Origin: Wurfbainia villosa
Taxonomy: Eukaryota; Streptophyta; Magnoliopsida; Zingiberales; Zingiberaceae
Reading direction: 5' to 3'
NCBI GenBank assembly: GCA_025175895.1
Contig: CM045993.1
Coordinates: 62,438,621 to 62,502,620, forward strand
DNA length: 64,000 nucleotides
Positions 1 to 12,025 of this stretch are shown piece after piece. Position 1 is the stretch's first letter. Every line of letters starts with the position of its first letter. The notes beneath the pieces were generated by a model that worked only from the letters and a program-made list of their open reading frames with translations, was not told where the DNA came from and ran no database searches. A program made the translations under genes and the position numbers.

Positions 1-530
1 TTTTTTTTTAATTTTTCTAGATTAGCAACAAAAAAATTTCATCGCAGATTTGCGACAAAAAATAATTTTTCATTGCAGTATTGACAATGAAAAAAAAATT
101 GTTGCAAAAAATATAGCACTAGTCGACTGACGCATGTGTCCAGCCGACTGGTATACTATCAGTCGAGTGGGAAGTCGGCTAAAAAATATTCTCTGACAAG
201 CTTTTTGACCACCAGTCGACTGATGACCACTATCAGTCGACTGATACATGAGAATTTGCGACGAAAAATTTTTTTCATCGCAAAAAATTACGTTGAAAAT
301 TTTTTTTGTTGCAGATTATCCTTATCAGTAGACTGCTATTACTGTAGCACCTTACAAAATATTTGGTAGACGACTAAGCAGTCAACTCTTCACTCGGCAG
401 TCGACTGATCAAAACAATCAGTCGACTGCTATACTATAGCACCTTACAAAACATTTGATATCCGACTGACCAGTCGAGCTGGTTAAGCGCCAGTCGACTG
501 ATGGTATCCTTCAGTCAATTAGCCATGAAT
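1..530. repeat. AT-rich repeat region with CAGTCGACTG palindromes
   Basis: This AT-rich stretch has no credible reading frame. The 10-bp palindrome CAGTCGACTG occurs exactly at about 213, 234, 398, 419 and 491, with several one-base variants between. The same palindrome is found in the U3 regions of elements J, F and G further right, so this may be a remnant of a related LTR. Short tracts resembling the cgacgaa/ttcgtcg motifs of the next block are mixed in. No element ends or TSD were found. Confidence 0.5.
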
Positions 531-1075
531 ATTTTGCAACGATTTCTTTTTCATCGTAGATTTAGCGACAAAAAAATATTTGTTGCCAAATTTATTTTTA
601 TTTATGAAAATATATTTATTAGACTTTTACGATGAACTATATTTTCGTTGCAGATTTGGCAAAGAATGTAACTATTCGTCGCCAAATTTAGCGACAAAAA
701 TTAAATTCGTCTCCAAATTTAGCAACGAAATTAAATTCATCACCAAAGTTGGCGACGAATAGTTATTTTCATCGCCAAATTTTTTCGACGAACTTTTTTT
801 TCATCACAGATTTGCCGACGAACTATTTTATCATCACAGATTTGACGACGAACTATATTTCGTCGCCAAATTTGGCAACAAATAATTATTTTCATCGCCA
901 AATTTGGCGATGAATTTTCAACGAAATTTTTATTCGTTGCAATTTTTGCCACGATTTTTTTTTTCAATGCAAAATTTAGCGGTGAATTATATGCAACGAA
1001 AAAAAATTCGTTGCAAAAAAATTTGGCAACGAATTTTTATTCAAAATTTGTTGCAAAATTCATCGTCAAATCCTA
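531..1075. repeat. array of short inverted motifs, CACTA-subterminal-like
   Basis: Copies of a 10-14 bp motif (ttcgtcgccaaat and its complement atttggcgacgaa) alternate in both orientations every 20-45 bases, with decay such as ttcgttgc and tcatcgcc. Dense short subterminal repeats of this kind are typical of plant CACTA (En/Spm) transposons. I see no CACTA terminus, TSD or transposase, so this is at most a fragment. An unrelated AT-rich satellite is the alternative. Confidence 0.4.
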
Positions 1076-1637
1076 TAATTTTTATAGTTATCTCATCTAT
1101 CTCCATCCGACTAATATTACAATGTTGTTCCCCTAGCTCTTATAGAAGATCAAGTCTTAGTGTTGTCTTTGTGTTTTTGGTCTTCAAATTACTCCATTGA
1201 CAATTGGGATAGAAATGTTTTTGGAATTAGGTCAGAATTTACATTTATTTGATTCCACATTTATTTTGTTTTCACAAAATTGCTATTTATTGAAAACAAG
1301 ATCTTATAATTAGAATTGTTTGAATCTTTTTGGTTCGTATGCAGTAGCACAATTCATATAGTTTTAAATCCATCAAGTGGTATTAGAGTGAGGTAAAGAT
1401 ACAAATTTTTTTACAATTTCAATAGATGTGCATGTGTTTTGTATTTTATTTCAATTTAATGCATTAAAAACATGCACTATCATCGAATTTTGGAATTTGA
1501 AAACATAAGATTTTGAGTTTTGCGAAGAACAGTGAAGAACGTGTGGTAACTGCTACCATTTTTTATGAAAACTATCGCATTTGATATATGAAAATCGAAC
1601 AGCGTCATAATCAATCGACTGATATAGTTGATTAGTC
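1076..1637. other. no gene recognised
   Basis: AT-rich sequence without a convincing reading frame or RNA gene. It flanks the left end of LTR K. There is no polypurine tract just before K, so K is not obviously the 3' LTR of an element lying to the left. Confidence 0.4.
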
Positions 1638-2568
1638 TGTTGTAATAGAGAGATATCCTAAGCCAATTGTCTTAGATGTTATTAATAAAATTTATTATTC
1701 TCTATATATTTGATTAAATCTTAAACTCATTGACTGAAGTCCATAATACGATATGGAGAAATTATGATTGGATCACGATTAGTGAATATCTCATCATGTG
1801 TAATTATGTAAGTATTGAAATTATCCCTAATCAATGAATTGATGAGATTCGACATCTTTAATTCTGTGAGACTAGCACATGTTATGCTCTTTGGTTTATC
1901 CAAGAATTCAATACTCATTGAATGGAAATATAAGGATGTTGAGAGTGAACATGTGGATGTTCGTTAAGGGTAACTAGGTCATTGGAGTGATCTACTATGA
2001 AATGTCATATGGTTCTTTATTTCGATGAAGTTTCATTACAGCTCGAGTGCAAGTTTTCTTAGATTTGAGGTTTCAAGTCATCTTCGTCATAATAATTTAC
2101 ACTTTGACTATTTCACAACCACCTCCATAGGAGGTGTAATTTCGAGTTGATTAGGTATAAGTCAAAGTGATCAAAAATGTTTGAATAACCCATAGAGGAT
2201 TCACCACTCCTCTAAAGAAGATATATATCATAAGCCTCTTGTCAGGACTATTACTCAGAAGTCTTTGGTCAAAGCACGCATACTAAGAAGACAGTCTTCT
2301 TGGATACATGTATGGAGTAACTTGAATCAACAGGATAAGGAACTAACTTGGGCTAGGTGTGATGTAGTTCGCCTAGTGGGGATGAACACTATAAACCATG
2401 TCCTAAACAAAGTGGATATAGGATGAGTGAAAGGAACAAAGGAAAAAATAACTATAGCTACTGAAGGGTTCAGAATCATTCTGAAATCAACATCGACTTT
2501 TCGACCAATTAGGGGTCATGATATATTGCTTAGGTGTCACTCATGATCTCTTTATAACCAATGGTTAT
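1638..2568 (+). mobile_element. element K: old copia-type LTR, left part
   Basis: The sequence is a diverged plus-strand relative of the LTR of element H: the complement of 47300-48393 lines up with it along its length. Shared landmarks include the start near tgttgtaatagagagat, the block around 1860-2100, and aggtgtcactcatgat at about 2532. K breaks off at 2568 in ggttat and resumes at 46115 with ggttat, which places element J inside it. It continues again after H. K is clearly older than the elements nested in it. Confidence 0.7.
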
Positions 2569-2675
2569 ATGTTGGTGCAATCGACACAGGTCACGATTGA
2601 CCAAATTCGAGTTTGACTGGAGTAGTGGTTTGATGTTTGTGTTTTGATGTTTGATGATGAGTTGACCATTGTTTG
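2569..2675 (+). mobile_element. element J: solo LTR, part 1 of 3
   Basis: J starts with tgttggtgcaatc at 2570. It is split by element A here and by element D further right; its other parts are 30506-30999 and 45389-46114. Removing A and D leaves about 1.33 kb with no primer binding site and no coding region, as expected for a solo LTR. The flanking ggttat (2563-2568 and 46115-46120) looks like the TSD. The extreme right end is not a clean CA, so the exact borders are uncertain by a few bases. Confidence 0.65.
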
Positions 2676-4524
2676 TGTTAGTTATAGCCCTAGAACCAAT
2701 CATGTGATGGTTGAATTGGGAACATTTTGTATCATATTCTATAAAGGCAAAGGATTGGTTATTATATATTTACGTCATGCTTGTGCCAGCTAAATTAAAT
2801 ATATAATAATGCCCTAGAAAAGTAGGTTCTTATCTACAGCACATCAATTGGCAGAATTGATTATGAGAGGCTGTAGAGAACACTTTTCTAAATGTTCCTA
2901 GTCAAGTATTAATATGCAAGGGCAATATTAATACATAAAGACTAGCATGTAGGTCAATTGATGACTTGATCTCACAAGTCATGGATATATGATATCAAGT
3001 TGACACATGGGTATATATTAGAGAATATATACTGAACTGACCCGCCATGAGAAAGTTTCATGGATCGTCATATGAGTGTCATAAACTTTCTCATGTGACT
3101 ATTGGTATGAATAGTCCTCAAACCTGAAGTCACTACGGTTCCCTACATAAGGAGTTATGTACTTTGGTATCGTCAAATGTCACCCGTAACAGGGTGGACC
3201 ATAAAGGCGATTACTGGGTATATAACAAATTATGCGGAGGGATGTGAGTGATGTAGATGGGATCTATCCCTCCCATATGACGGGAGTGATATTTGTGGGC
3301 CCCTTGATTGAGTAGAACTACTAAAACGCATGGCCATGCTCGAATGAGTCAATATGAGATATTGAGCTCATTTGTTTGAGTTAGTTTACTCAGGGATCAA
3401 GAAACACATAGATTGATCGAGGATGACACGGTCTATGCCTCATTGGTCAATCTGATATCAAGGATAGAAGGACACGGTCATACATTATAGTAGTCACGGA
3501 AAGGTTAGTCGGATCTTGACTTATTTCGTAACTTGGGTAGCAATGATGTATTGCTAGATGCCGCTCATTGCTTGTGTATCTAAAAGAGCTTAGATCCACT
3601 GCCAACGTTATGAGAGCCTATAGGGTCACACACAAAGAGCATGATGATTAGAAGAATTAGTGCATTCTAGTTTGACTAGAACAATTTGGGAATGAGCTTA
3701 AGTACAAAATGGTTTTTGGACTTTAAGCTTAATGAGAATTTTGCTTATTGATTTAATGAGATTAATTCAATATGCTAAGCTTAATTGATTTAATAAGATT
3801 AATTCAATATGTTACCTTATTGATTTAATGAGATTAATTCAATATGACAACATAAGCTTATTGGATTAATAAGATTAATTCAACATGCATGAATGCCACA
3901 TAAGCATGCCACCTAAGCATGCCACATAAGCATGCCACCTAAGCTTGATGAGGTGGAAGGAGACAAAGGGTTTTGACCTTTGGATTTCCCCCACATGTGG
4001 CCGGCCAAACAAGGAGTGTTTATGTTTCAATGCAATTGATTGCATTGAATGTGTTAGGAGGTGAAAGGTTTTTCAATCCTATAAAACACCCCATGGGGTG
4101 GCCGGCCAAATGGTTGAAGCTTGAGGCTTGGAGAGAGCTTGGTGGTGAGAGCATTTAGTTGTGTGGCTTTTGTGAGTGTAGCAAGAAGAGTAGTCTTCTT
4201 CTTCCTTTCTCTTTTTCCCTACTTTCCTCTCCTTTAGGGACTTCTCTAGCAAGAAGTAAAGGAGAGCTCTTCTAGTTTCTTTTGTGAGACAAGAGCTTGC
4301 TCGTGTGGATACATATAGAGGCACGGACATTTGAACGTGCTAAAAGATCGAACAAACCCAAGGAGAAGCGGAATTACAAAGGGCACGCAACAAAGGTAAT
4401 ATTCTCCTATAAGATAGGTTTTGAGAAATTTATTTTTGTACGAGGTTTTCTTTCGCAAGGATCACTTGGAAGGGATCCTATTTTTCCGTTGCGCATATGC
4501 TATTTTGCATACGAGATCCCTACA
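2676..4524 (+). repeat. 5' LTR of element A
   Basis: This 1849-bp copy matches 28670-30500. It contains a run of short direct repeats around ttgatttaatgagattaatt (about 3750-3880) and a tandem of the 14-bp unit ataagcatgccacc (about 3899-3950). The latter has one more unit here than in the 3' LTR. A related but distinct LTR is the solo LTR I at 61235-62939, in the opposite orientation. Confidence 0.95.
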
Positions 4525-4525
4525 G

Positions 4526-4538
4526 TGGTATCAGAGCC
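4526..4538 (+). promoter_or_regulatory. primer binding site of A (initiator-Met tRNA type)
   Basis: tggtatcagagcc starts one base after the LTR terminal CA. This is the standard complement of the 3' end of plant initiator-Met tRNA and primes minus-strand synthesis. Confidence 0.93.
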
Positions 4539-5760
4539 ACTTGCGAAAGATCGTATAAAAATAGGTTTTCTCTATTTTATATATGATATAGAAGTAGGAT
4601 AAATTTTATTATGAGTTGATAATTGCATTAGCAATTTTTCAAACATAATAAAATATCCGATGTCTTTTAAAAGTTATAATTGACATGGTGCATGGTTATG
4701 GCCTAGTCCCAAAAAGTTTGTGAATGTGTGTGTTGTAATTCTTAATACGGCCTGTGTGTCGTGCCTTTCTCCTAAAATTCTTGTTGTAAAATTAGTTTTA
4801 GACTCGAATGTAACTCGAGTATATTCTCCTTTTGTAATATACACAACAAAGATGGAGGGTCCATTGGAAGATGATGTTACAAGGAGGAAGTCAACAACAC
4901 AAGACAACAAAAAGGAAGCACTTGGGAGAAGATGTTATCCCTAAGTTGACCAATCAATCTTTTCATTGGCTTGAGAAGATTGTAGAATAAGGGTCATAAC
5001 CATGACACGCTTAGTTTAATATGTATGTGATGCATGTTAATTTAGCTTGTATGTGATGCATGTTAATTTAGCTTATATGTGATGTATGCTAATATGTATG
5101 TGATGCATGTTTAAGTTTATATCTTTAATAAGTCAAAAATGATATGCCTACCAAAGTTTAGTACTCACTACTTCCTCGATCATTTGTTGTTGGGTTTGCC
5201 AAAGCAAAGCAATGCATTTTATCTTGGAAGAGTGCGAGTGGACAATCGTGATGTCCCGCTATCAAACTTGGTTAAGACTTAATTAAGAAAGTAGAGGCAT
5301 ATATTAGCTTTGAACATAAGTTTTAAAAATTAGTTTTGTGTGATTTCCGAACATCAGCTTTGTCTTAGAAGTGGTCGTTGCTCCGATATCAAAGAAGGCC
5401 TCTGTGCCTCGCCACGACCTGGAAGCTGGTTTAGGAATAAGCACTAAACTAATCTAAACTTAACCAAAGCTATTAAAGAGTTACATCAGATGTAATTGGC
5501 AAAAGATTGCCTACCTAATCATACTACGTCTTGGGCGATTAGCCAAAGCTAACTCAAGACGAATTATGATGTGGATCTTTATCCCATATAAATTTATAGC
5601 TAAATAGAAGCTAATGATGTAAGCAAAATGTGTTTGCCTACATCAATAATTAGCTCATATCAAAGCTATGAGAATTTAGTGGGAGCCTCATTTAATTAAA
5701 GGCCTAATTAAATGACTTAGGTATGATACTTAATTTTGCATTTTAATGTTGTAGATCACC
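4539..5760 (+). other. untranslated leader of element A
   Basis: There is no coding sequence between the primer site and the gag start. About four tandem copies of a 26-27 bp unit around gtatgtgatgcatgtt occur at 5018-5113. The remainder has no recognised feature. Confidence 0.6.
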
Positions 5761-6600
5761 ATGTCATCTAACACGACACATCCCCTCAACTTGCGATCTG
5801 TCCTTGAGAAAGACAAGCTCAATGGAGCTAACTTTCTAGACTGGTATAGGAACTTGAGGATTATCCTCAAGCAAGAACGTAAACTGTATGTCCTAGAGCA
5901 GTCTATCCCTAAAACACTCGCCCCTGCGGCCACTCGTGCTGAAAAGGATGCTTATAAGAAGCATCAAGATGACGCATTAGATGTGTCATGTCTTATGCTT
6001 GCCACCATGAACTCTGAGCTTCAGAAGCAACATGAGAACATGGATGCCTATGATATGGTTGAGCATTTGAAACAACTATATCAAGGACAAGCTAGGCATG
6101 AGCATTTTGAAGTGTCTAAGGCTCTTTTTGCATGCAAGATGCAAGAAGGAACACCTGTAGGAACTCACGTACTTAAAATGATTGGGTACGTTGAGAACCT
6201 TGAAAGACTAGGTTTTCCATTGAGCCAAGAATTGGCAATCGATGTTATCCTGCAATCGTTGCCGGAAGCATATAATCAATTCGTCATGAATTATAACATG
6301 AATGAAATTGATAAACCTTTGCCTGAGATTCTCAGCATGTTAAGAAGCTATGTGAACCGAATCTCAAAAGAAAGTTAGTAACGTACTAATGGTCAAGAAG
6401 GGCAAAGGTAAGCCTTGAAGGCAAGGGTAAGACCAAGCCAAAGGCAAGGCCAATTCATCCACTTCAAAGGGTAAAGGTAAAGTACCTAAGGAAGGGATTT
6501 GTTTCCATTGCGAGATCGACACTGAAGCTGAATGCAAAGTCTACCTTGAGGAAGTAAAGAATAAAAGAAGTGGGACTTACGCCTCGGTATACACGTTATA
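5761..6600 (+). pseudogene. gag: gag of element A, degraded after residue 205
   Basis: The first 205 codons (5761-6378) are open and read as a plant copia capsid protein of the UBN2/retrotran_gag type. The LNGANFLDWYRNLRIIL segment near residue 20 and the LQSLPEAYNQFVMNY segment near residue 165 are family hallmarks. After the stop at 6378 a lysine/glycine-rich stretch and a cysteine pair of the form CFHC (about 6499) are all that remain of the nucleocapsid zinc knuckle, whose second half is lost. Gag would assemble virus-like particles in the cytoplasm. This copy cannot make the full protein. Confidence 0.85.
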
Positions 6601-7168
6601 GAAGTTAATCTATCTATTTTTCTACATGGGTATTAGATCGGATGTGCATCTCACATTTGTACTAATGTGCGAGGATTGAGAAATAGTAGACTAATGGCAA
6701 AGGGCGAAGTGGACCTACTGAGTAGGCAATGGCGCAAAAGTTCTTCTTTGTATTTGTAGGAACATATTCTTTGTCTTTGCCCAGGGCTTATCTTAGAACT
6801 AGAGGAGTGCTTTTATGTACTGCATTAACGAAGAACATAATTTACGTATCTTGTTTAGACAAGAAAAACTTTTCTTTTATAATAAAGGACAATTGTTGTT
6901 CCATTTATTTAAATGAAATGTTCTATTGTAATGCACCACTTATGAATGGTCTCTATGTTCTAGATTTAGAAAACCCAATTTATAATGTAAATACCAAATG
7001 GTTCAAATCGAATAATTTGAACCAAACATATCTCAAGCATCGCCTAGGTCACATAAATGAAAAACATATCCCAACTCCATAAAGATGGATTATTGGACTC
7101 ATTTGATTTTGAATCATATGAGGTATCACGAATCTTGTCTTTAGGAAAGATGACTAAAACTCCATTTA
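6601..7168 (+). pseudogene. protease / GAG-pre-integrase remnant of element A
   Basis: The stretch between gag and integrase is broken by several frameshifts. The open piece at 6729-7082 ends with a recognisable GAG-pre-integrase segment (YLKHRLGHINEKHI); in intact relatives this carries the zinc-binding H/C residues ahead of the integrase core. The aspartic protease active site usually found just upstream is not readable. The segment is called by its position between gag and integrase and by the LGHINEKH motif. Confidence 0.65.
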
Positions 7169-8130
7169 GTGGACATGGCGAGAGAAGCGGCCTTGTTAGG
7201 ACTCATACATACTGATGTATGTGGCCCTTTCAATGTCGAAGCCAGAGGAGGCTATAAGTATTTTATTACTTTCACTGATGATATGAGTAGATTTGGCTAC
7301 TTATATTTGATGAGACATAAGTCAGAATCCTTTGAAAAGTTCAAAGAATTCAAGAATGAAGTACAAAACCAACTTGGTAAGCGTATTAAGCTACTTCGAT
7401 CAGATCGAGGTGGTGAATACCTTAGTCAAGAGTTTCGTGATCACCTGGCTGAGTGTGGGATAATATCCCAACTCACTCCACCTGGAACACCACAATGGAA
7501 TGGTGTATCTGAGAGGAGAAATCGTACTCTATTAGATATGGTACGATCAATGATGAGCCAGACTGATCTACCTACTTCCTTTTGGGGTTTAGCTCTAGAG
7601 ACAGCCGCTTTCACACTAAATCGCGTCCCATCAAAAGCCGTAGAAAAGACACCATATACGTTATGGACTGGGAAGAGTCCCAAAATGTATTTTATAAAGA
7701 TTTGGGGTTGTGAAGCTTATGTTAGACGTCAAGTCTTAGATAAACTAGGACCCAAATCAGATAAGTGTTATTTTGTAGGATATCCCAAGGAAACTAAGGG
7801 ATATTACTTTTACAATCCCACACTTGGCAAGGTGTTTGTTGCCAGAAATGTTGTCTTTCTAGAAAGAGAATTTATTTCTAGACAAACTAGTGGGAGTAAA
7901 ATTCATCTTGAAGAAATTCAAGATGAAGATAACACTAAGGCTTCGATGGAAAATGAACAGGCACCACAAAGTGTTATGGATGAGGAAATTGTTGCCCAAA
8001 GAGTTGTGGAGCAAACACCTGTTCAAGTAGACCAACCTCTTCGTAGATCTGATAGGATCCGTCGTCAACCCGAGAGATATTCTTTTCTCTTGACTGACAA
8101 CGGTGAAGTATTGCTTGTCGATCTTGACGA
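7169..8130 (+). pseudogene. int: integrase of element A, cut by insertion B'
   Basis: The rve integrase core reads openly from 7169. The catalytic triad is visible: Asp in HTDVCGP (residue about 15), Asp in LRSDRGGEY (about 79) and Glu in GVSERRNRTLLD (about 115). The C-terminal part holds the copia motifs around FWGLALETA and GYPKETKGYYF. The frame runs to 8130, the last base before B' and the second copy of whose TSD (gacga) lies at 15966. The polyprotein frame then resumes at 15966 in the RT linker. Integrase would insert the cDNA. This one is intact over its core but separated from the rest of pol. Confidence 0.88.
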
Positions 8131-8692
8131 TGTTGTGTATGTTTAAAATTCCTCGATCTCAATTTACTAAGTGGGAGAGGGATATTTTAATTAATTCCCG
8201 CGGCCTCCATTACAATTTGACGTGTGATGCAACAAACTTGCGCGTTGGCTTTGAGTGCCTTCCTCCCCATCGGATGGGTTTGTTTGTGGATCACTAGGTC
8301 AAATAATGGTTATAGGAAATTATTTAGGAGCGTGTGTACTTCCCCATCGGTAAGGCACATAATCCGAAATAATTCCCTTAGTATCGTGTAATGGTGCACA
8401 CTTAGATACAAATAAAGGTATCCTCCCCATCGGAGTCACTGCTTTTATTTGTAGGGCTAAAGAGGAACCAACTATTAATTTTATTTGTCAAAAAGTAAGG
8501 TTGACAAGATAATAAAATTAATGGGTAAAACCTCCTCTTACAAATGTAGAATTCGTATACGTCCACACTATCGTGGCATGCGATATTCTCGGTGTTTTGA
8601 GGTGTTGGTTGATTTCAGAATTTTATTGTTTTGAGGAATCAATAATATTTGAAATCTAATATTTTGATCATTGTGATTTTTAGGATTTTCAA
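8131..8692 (+). repeat. truncated leader of B' with inverted-repeat arm 1 (8131-8557)
   Basis: 8131-8557 is the inverted copy of 12929-13355 with no length difference; I saw one mismatch in the first 170 bases. The primer site and first 491 bases of leader are missing on this side. The leader holds three copies of ctccccatcgg or cttccccatcgg (about 8266, 8340 and 8420), a repeated motif of unknown role. The gag start follows at 8693. Confidence 0.88.
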
Positions 8693-10180
8693 ATGGCTTT
8701 CAACCCACTTGCTGTGATTTTAAAAGAAAACAAACTTACTAGTCCAAACTACATTGATTGGAAAAGAAACCTGGATATTGTCCTAACTGCGGAGGAGTAC
8801 AAATTTGTACTCTTCGAGGTCTGTCCTCCTAAGCCCTCCGATGACTCTGATGAAAAGGAGAAAGAACATTATAAGAAATGGGTTAAGGCAGATGAGATGG
8901 CGCGGTGTTACATTTTGGCATCTATGTCAAATGTGCTGCAACATCAGCATCAGGCCATAGCCACTGCTTATGACATGATGTTCAATCTCAAGGAACTTTT
9001 TGGACATCAGAGTAGGGCGGCTAGGCAGGAGGCAATGAGAAACTTGATGACGACCACCATGGTCGAGGGAACACCCATTAGGGATCATGTTCTCAAGATG
9101 ATGGCTCATCTTAATGAGATGGAAGTCCTCGGAGCTGAGATCGATGGGGAAACCCAGGTCGATATCATTCTCCAGTCTCTGCCTAGGAGTTTTGAGCAGT
9201 TCTGCCTCAACTACAACATGAACAAGAGGTTGTATTCGTTGGCGGAGCTTCTGACAGAACTCCAGGTGGCAGAGGGGCTTTTTCGTCAGAGTTCTCAAGC
9301 CATGGTCGCTCAGAAGGTTTCTTCCTCCAAACCGAAAGGTAAGAAGAAGAAGAAGCAAGGTGGAGCGAAGAAGGTGGCAACAGGGCCTCAGGTAGGAGTG
9401 AAGAAGCCGAAAGGCAAGTGCTTCACTTGCAAGCAGACTGGACATTGGAAGGCGGACTGTCCTCGCCGAAAGAACAAAGGTATATTTTCTTGTTTAGTTG
9501 TTGAAACATGTTTAGCGGTGTTATCTACCAGTGCCTGGTGTGTAGATATAGGAGCCACTGATCATGTCTGCAATACTTTGCAGGGGTTCCAGGAAACCCG
9601 ACGACTAGCTGAGGGAGAGATTACCGTCTTCATGGGCAATGCTTCAAAGGTGGCAGCTATTGCAGTGGGAGACGTTTATTTATCTTTTGATAGGAATAAA
9701 TTTTTGGTTTTGAGAAATTGTCTTTATGTACCTACTTTTAGAAAGAATTTAATTTCAGTTTCTAAATTGTTTTTGGATGAATATTCTGTTTCTTTTAATG
9801 ACAAGGTGGTTATAAAAAGGAATAGAGAGATTATCTGTTCTGGTACATTGGTTGGCAATTTATATACTATTGAACCAAAAACTCCCACGATGCAAATAGA
9901 AGTAAATAACTCATCTTCTAAATCTAATAAGAGAAAAGAACCTTCGCAAATGAACCAAACATATCTTTGGCATCTAAGGCTTGGTCATATTAACCTAAGT
10001 AGAATTCAAAGGTTGATAGCTGATGGACCTTTGGGTTCATTAGTGGTGGAGGATCTCCCAACCTGCGAATCTTGCTTGGAAGGTAAAATGACCAAGAAGC
10101 CTTTTAAGGCCAAGGGGTATAGAGCCAAAGATGTGTTAGAATTGGTTCATTCTGATTTGTGCGGTCCTATGTCTATCTAG
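8693..10180 (+). pseudogene. gag-pol: gag-protease-pre-integrase of B', premature stop
   Basis: One open frame of 495 codons. A UBN2-type capsid (LTSPNYIDWKRNLDIVL near residue 20; LQSLPRSFEQFCLNYNMNK near 160) is followed by a lysine-rich linker, a CCHC zinc knuckle CFTCKQTGHWKADC (9419-9460), an aspartic protease site at WCVDIGATDHVC and a GAG-pre-integrase domain (LWHLRLGHINLSR, then CESCLEGK). The protease site reads D-I-G where copia elements normally have D-S/T-G (9545-9553), so it is probably inactive. The frame ends at TAG 10178-10180, where relatives usually have Gln. The same frame then continues into integrase. Confidence 0.88.
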
Positions 10181-10945
10181 GCAAGAGGTGGCTTTGAATA
10201 CTTCGTCTCATTTATAGAAGATTATTCAAGGTATGGATACATTTACTTGATGCGCTGCAAGTCTGAATGCTTTGACAAGTTCAAAGAATTCAAGGCTGAT
10301 GTGGAGAACCGTCAAGGTAAAAGTATCAAGACATTACGATCTGATCGTGGTGGCGAGTACCTCTTGGGAGAGTTTAGGAGTTACTTATCGAGGTCGATTC
10401 AATCCCAATTGTTCGCACTGCACACCCCGCCAGAATGGTGTAGCGGAGCGAAGGAATAGGACTCTTATAGAGATGGTCGATTGATGATGAGTTATTCGAG
10501 TTACGATTCGATTCGGGGGTTTGCTCGAAACAAAGACACACATTCTCAACTTGGTTCCATCTAAGCCGACCCTCTACTCCCACAGAGTTGTGGACTGGGC
10601 GAAAACCTAGTCTAAGACATATTCGGATTTAGTAGTCCAAAGACATGTCTTTGAAGGGAGATGGTAAGTTGGAATCTCTGCAAGTGCGCGCTTGTTTGTT
10701 GGCTACCCTAAGGAACGAAGGGTGGTTTATTCTATAGTCCTAGAGATCGAAGGTGATCGTGAGTACGAATGATTTCTAGAGGAAGACTATGTGATGAATC
10801 ACAAGCCCACAAGTAGGATTGTTCTAGGAAGTCACTTCGACCGGTACAAGAGGAGACACCACAAGTCACTGCACCGCGTGTCACAGAGCATACACAGGAG
10901 GCACCTCGTCGTAGTGGGAGGGTTGTTAGACAACCTGACAGATTC
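10181..10945 (+). pseudogene. int: integrase of B', frameshifted and degraded
   Basis: After the stop the same frame gives the integrase core (EYFVSF, LMRCKSECFDKFKEFKADVE, LRSDRGGEYL with the second catalytic Asp). A frameshift near 10400-10430 moves the third catalytic block (NGVAERRNRTLIEM) into another frame, which stops at 10484. From there to 10945 only scattered integrase C-terminal similarity remains in mixed frames. Non-functional. Confidence 0.8.
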
Positions 10946-12025
10946 ATGTTTTTGGGAGAGTCTTTGGACTTAGTCCCTGGTGAACATGAACCTGATCCCT
11001 GGACATATGATGAGGCAATCCAGGATAGAGATGCGGTATCTTGGCAAAGTGTGATGAATTCAGAGATAGAATCTATGGATTCTAATCAAGTCTGGGAGAT
11101 AGTAGAACCACCCGATGGTGTAAAAACCATTGGATGCAAGTGGATCTACAAGAGAAAGAGAGGAGTAGACGGGAAGGTCGAGACCTTCAAAGCTAGGCTT
11201 GTTGCGAAAGGGTATACTCAGAAAGAGGGTATCGATTATGAGGAGACCTTTTCGCCGGTAGCTATGCTTAAGTCTATCCGGATTCTCTTATCTATAGCTG
11301 CTCATATGGATTATGAGATTTGGCAGATGGATGTCAAGACAGCTTTGCTTAACGGAAGTCTTGAGGAGAACATCTATATGCGCCAACCAGAGGGATTCAT
11401 TGCTAAAGGCAAAGAGCATCTTGTATGTAAGCTTAATCGGTCCATTTATGGATTGAAGCAAGCTTCTAGATCTTGGAACATCCGTTTTGATGAGGTAATC
11501 CAGTCATATGGATTTATTCAAAGTCCGGATGAGCCTTGTGTATACAAGAGATGTGACGGAAACGTAGTGGTGTTTCTTGTACTATACGTAGATGACATTT
11601 TGTTAGTTGGCAACAATATCAAAGTGTTATCAGATGTAAGGGTATGGTTGTCCAAACAGTTTGATATGAAGGACTTGGGAGAAGTGGGACACATCCTTGG
11701 GATCAAAGTTATAAGGGATCGCAAGAAAAGGATGTTGTGCTTGTCTCAAGCTTCATACATTGACACTATCCTTGCTCGTTTTAGCATGCAGAACTCCAAG
11801 AAAGGTTTTCTACCTTTTAGACATGGAGTTCCTTTATCTAAAGAGATGTGTCCCAGAACATCAAAGGAGATAGAGGACATGAAGGCGGTTCCTTATGCTT
11901 CGGCAGTAGGAAGCCTTATGTATGCTATGCTATGTACGAGACCGGATATCTGCTTTGCCGTGGGCATGGTTAGCAGATATCAGAGTAATCCCGAGAGGAC
12001 ATTGACCGCAGAAAGCATATATTGA
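10946..12025 (+). pseudogene. rt: reverse transcriptase of B' (open 359 codons)
   Basis: A clean frame covers the copia RVT_2 domain from the linker (WQSVMNSEIESMDSNQVWEIV) through GCKWIYKRK, FSPVAMLKSIR and WQMDVKTALLNG to the YVDD active site at 11585-11596 (LYVDDILLVG). It extends past YGLKQASRSW and ends near MVSRYQSNPE. The stop at 12025 precedes RNase H, where the relative position of the next block implies a frameshift. The RT is the least damaged part of the element. Its Met start is only the first Met of an interrupted polyprotein. Confidence 0.88.

Noticed and set aside
531..1075. A complete CACTA transposon
   Set aside because: No terminus, no TSD and no transposase frame; only short repeated motifs.
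4526..4540. tRNA gene fragment (tggtatcagagcc, repeated at several places)
   Set aside because: Each occurrence sits one or two bases from an LTR end and is a primer binding site. No cloverleaf surrounds it.
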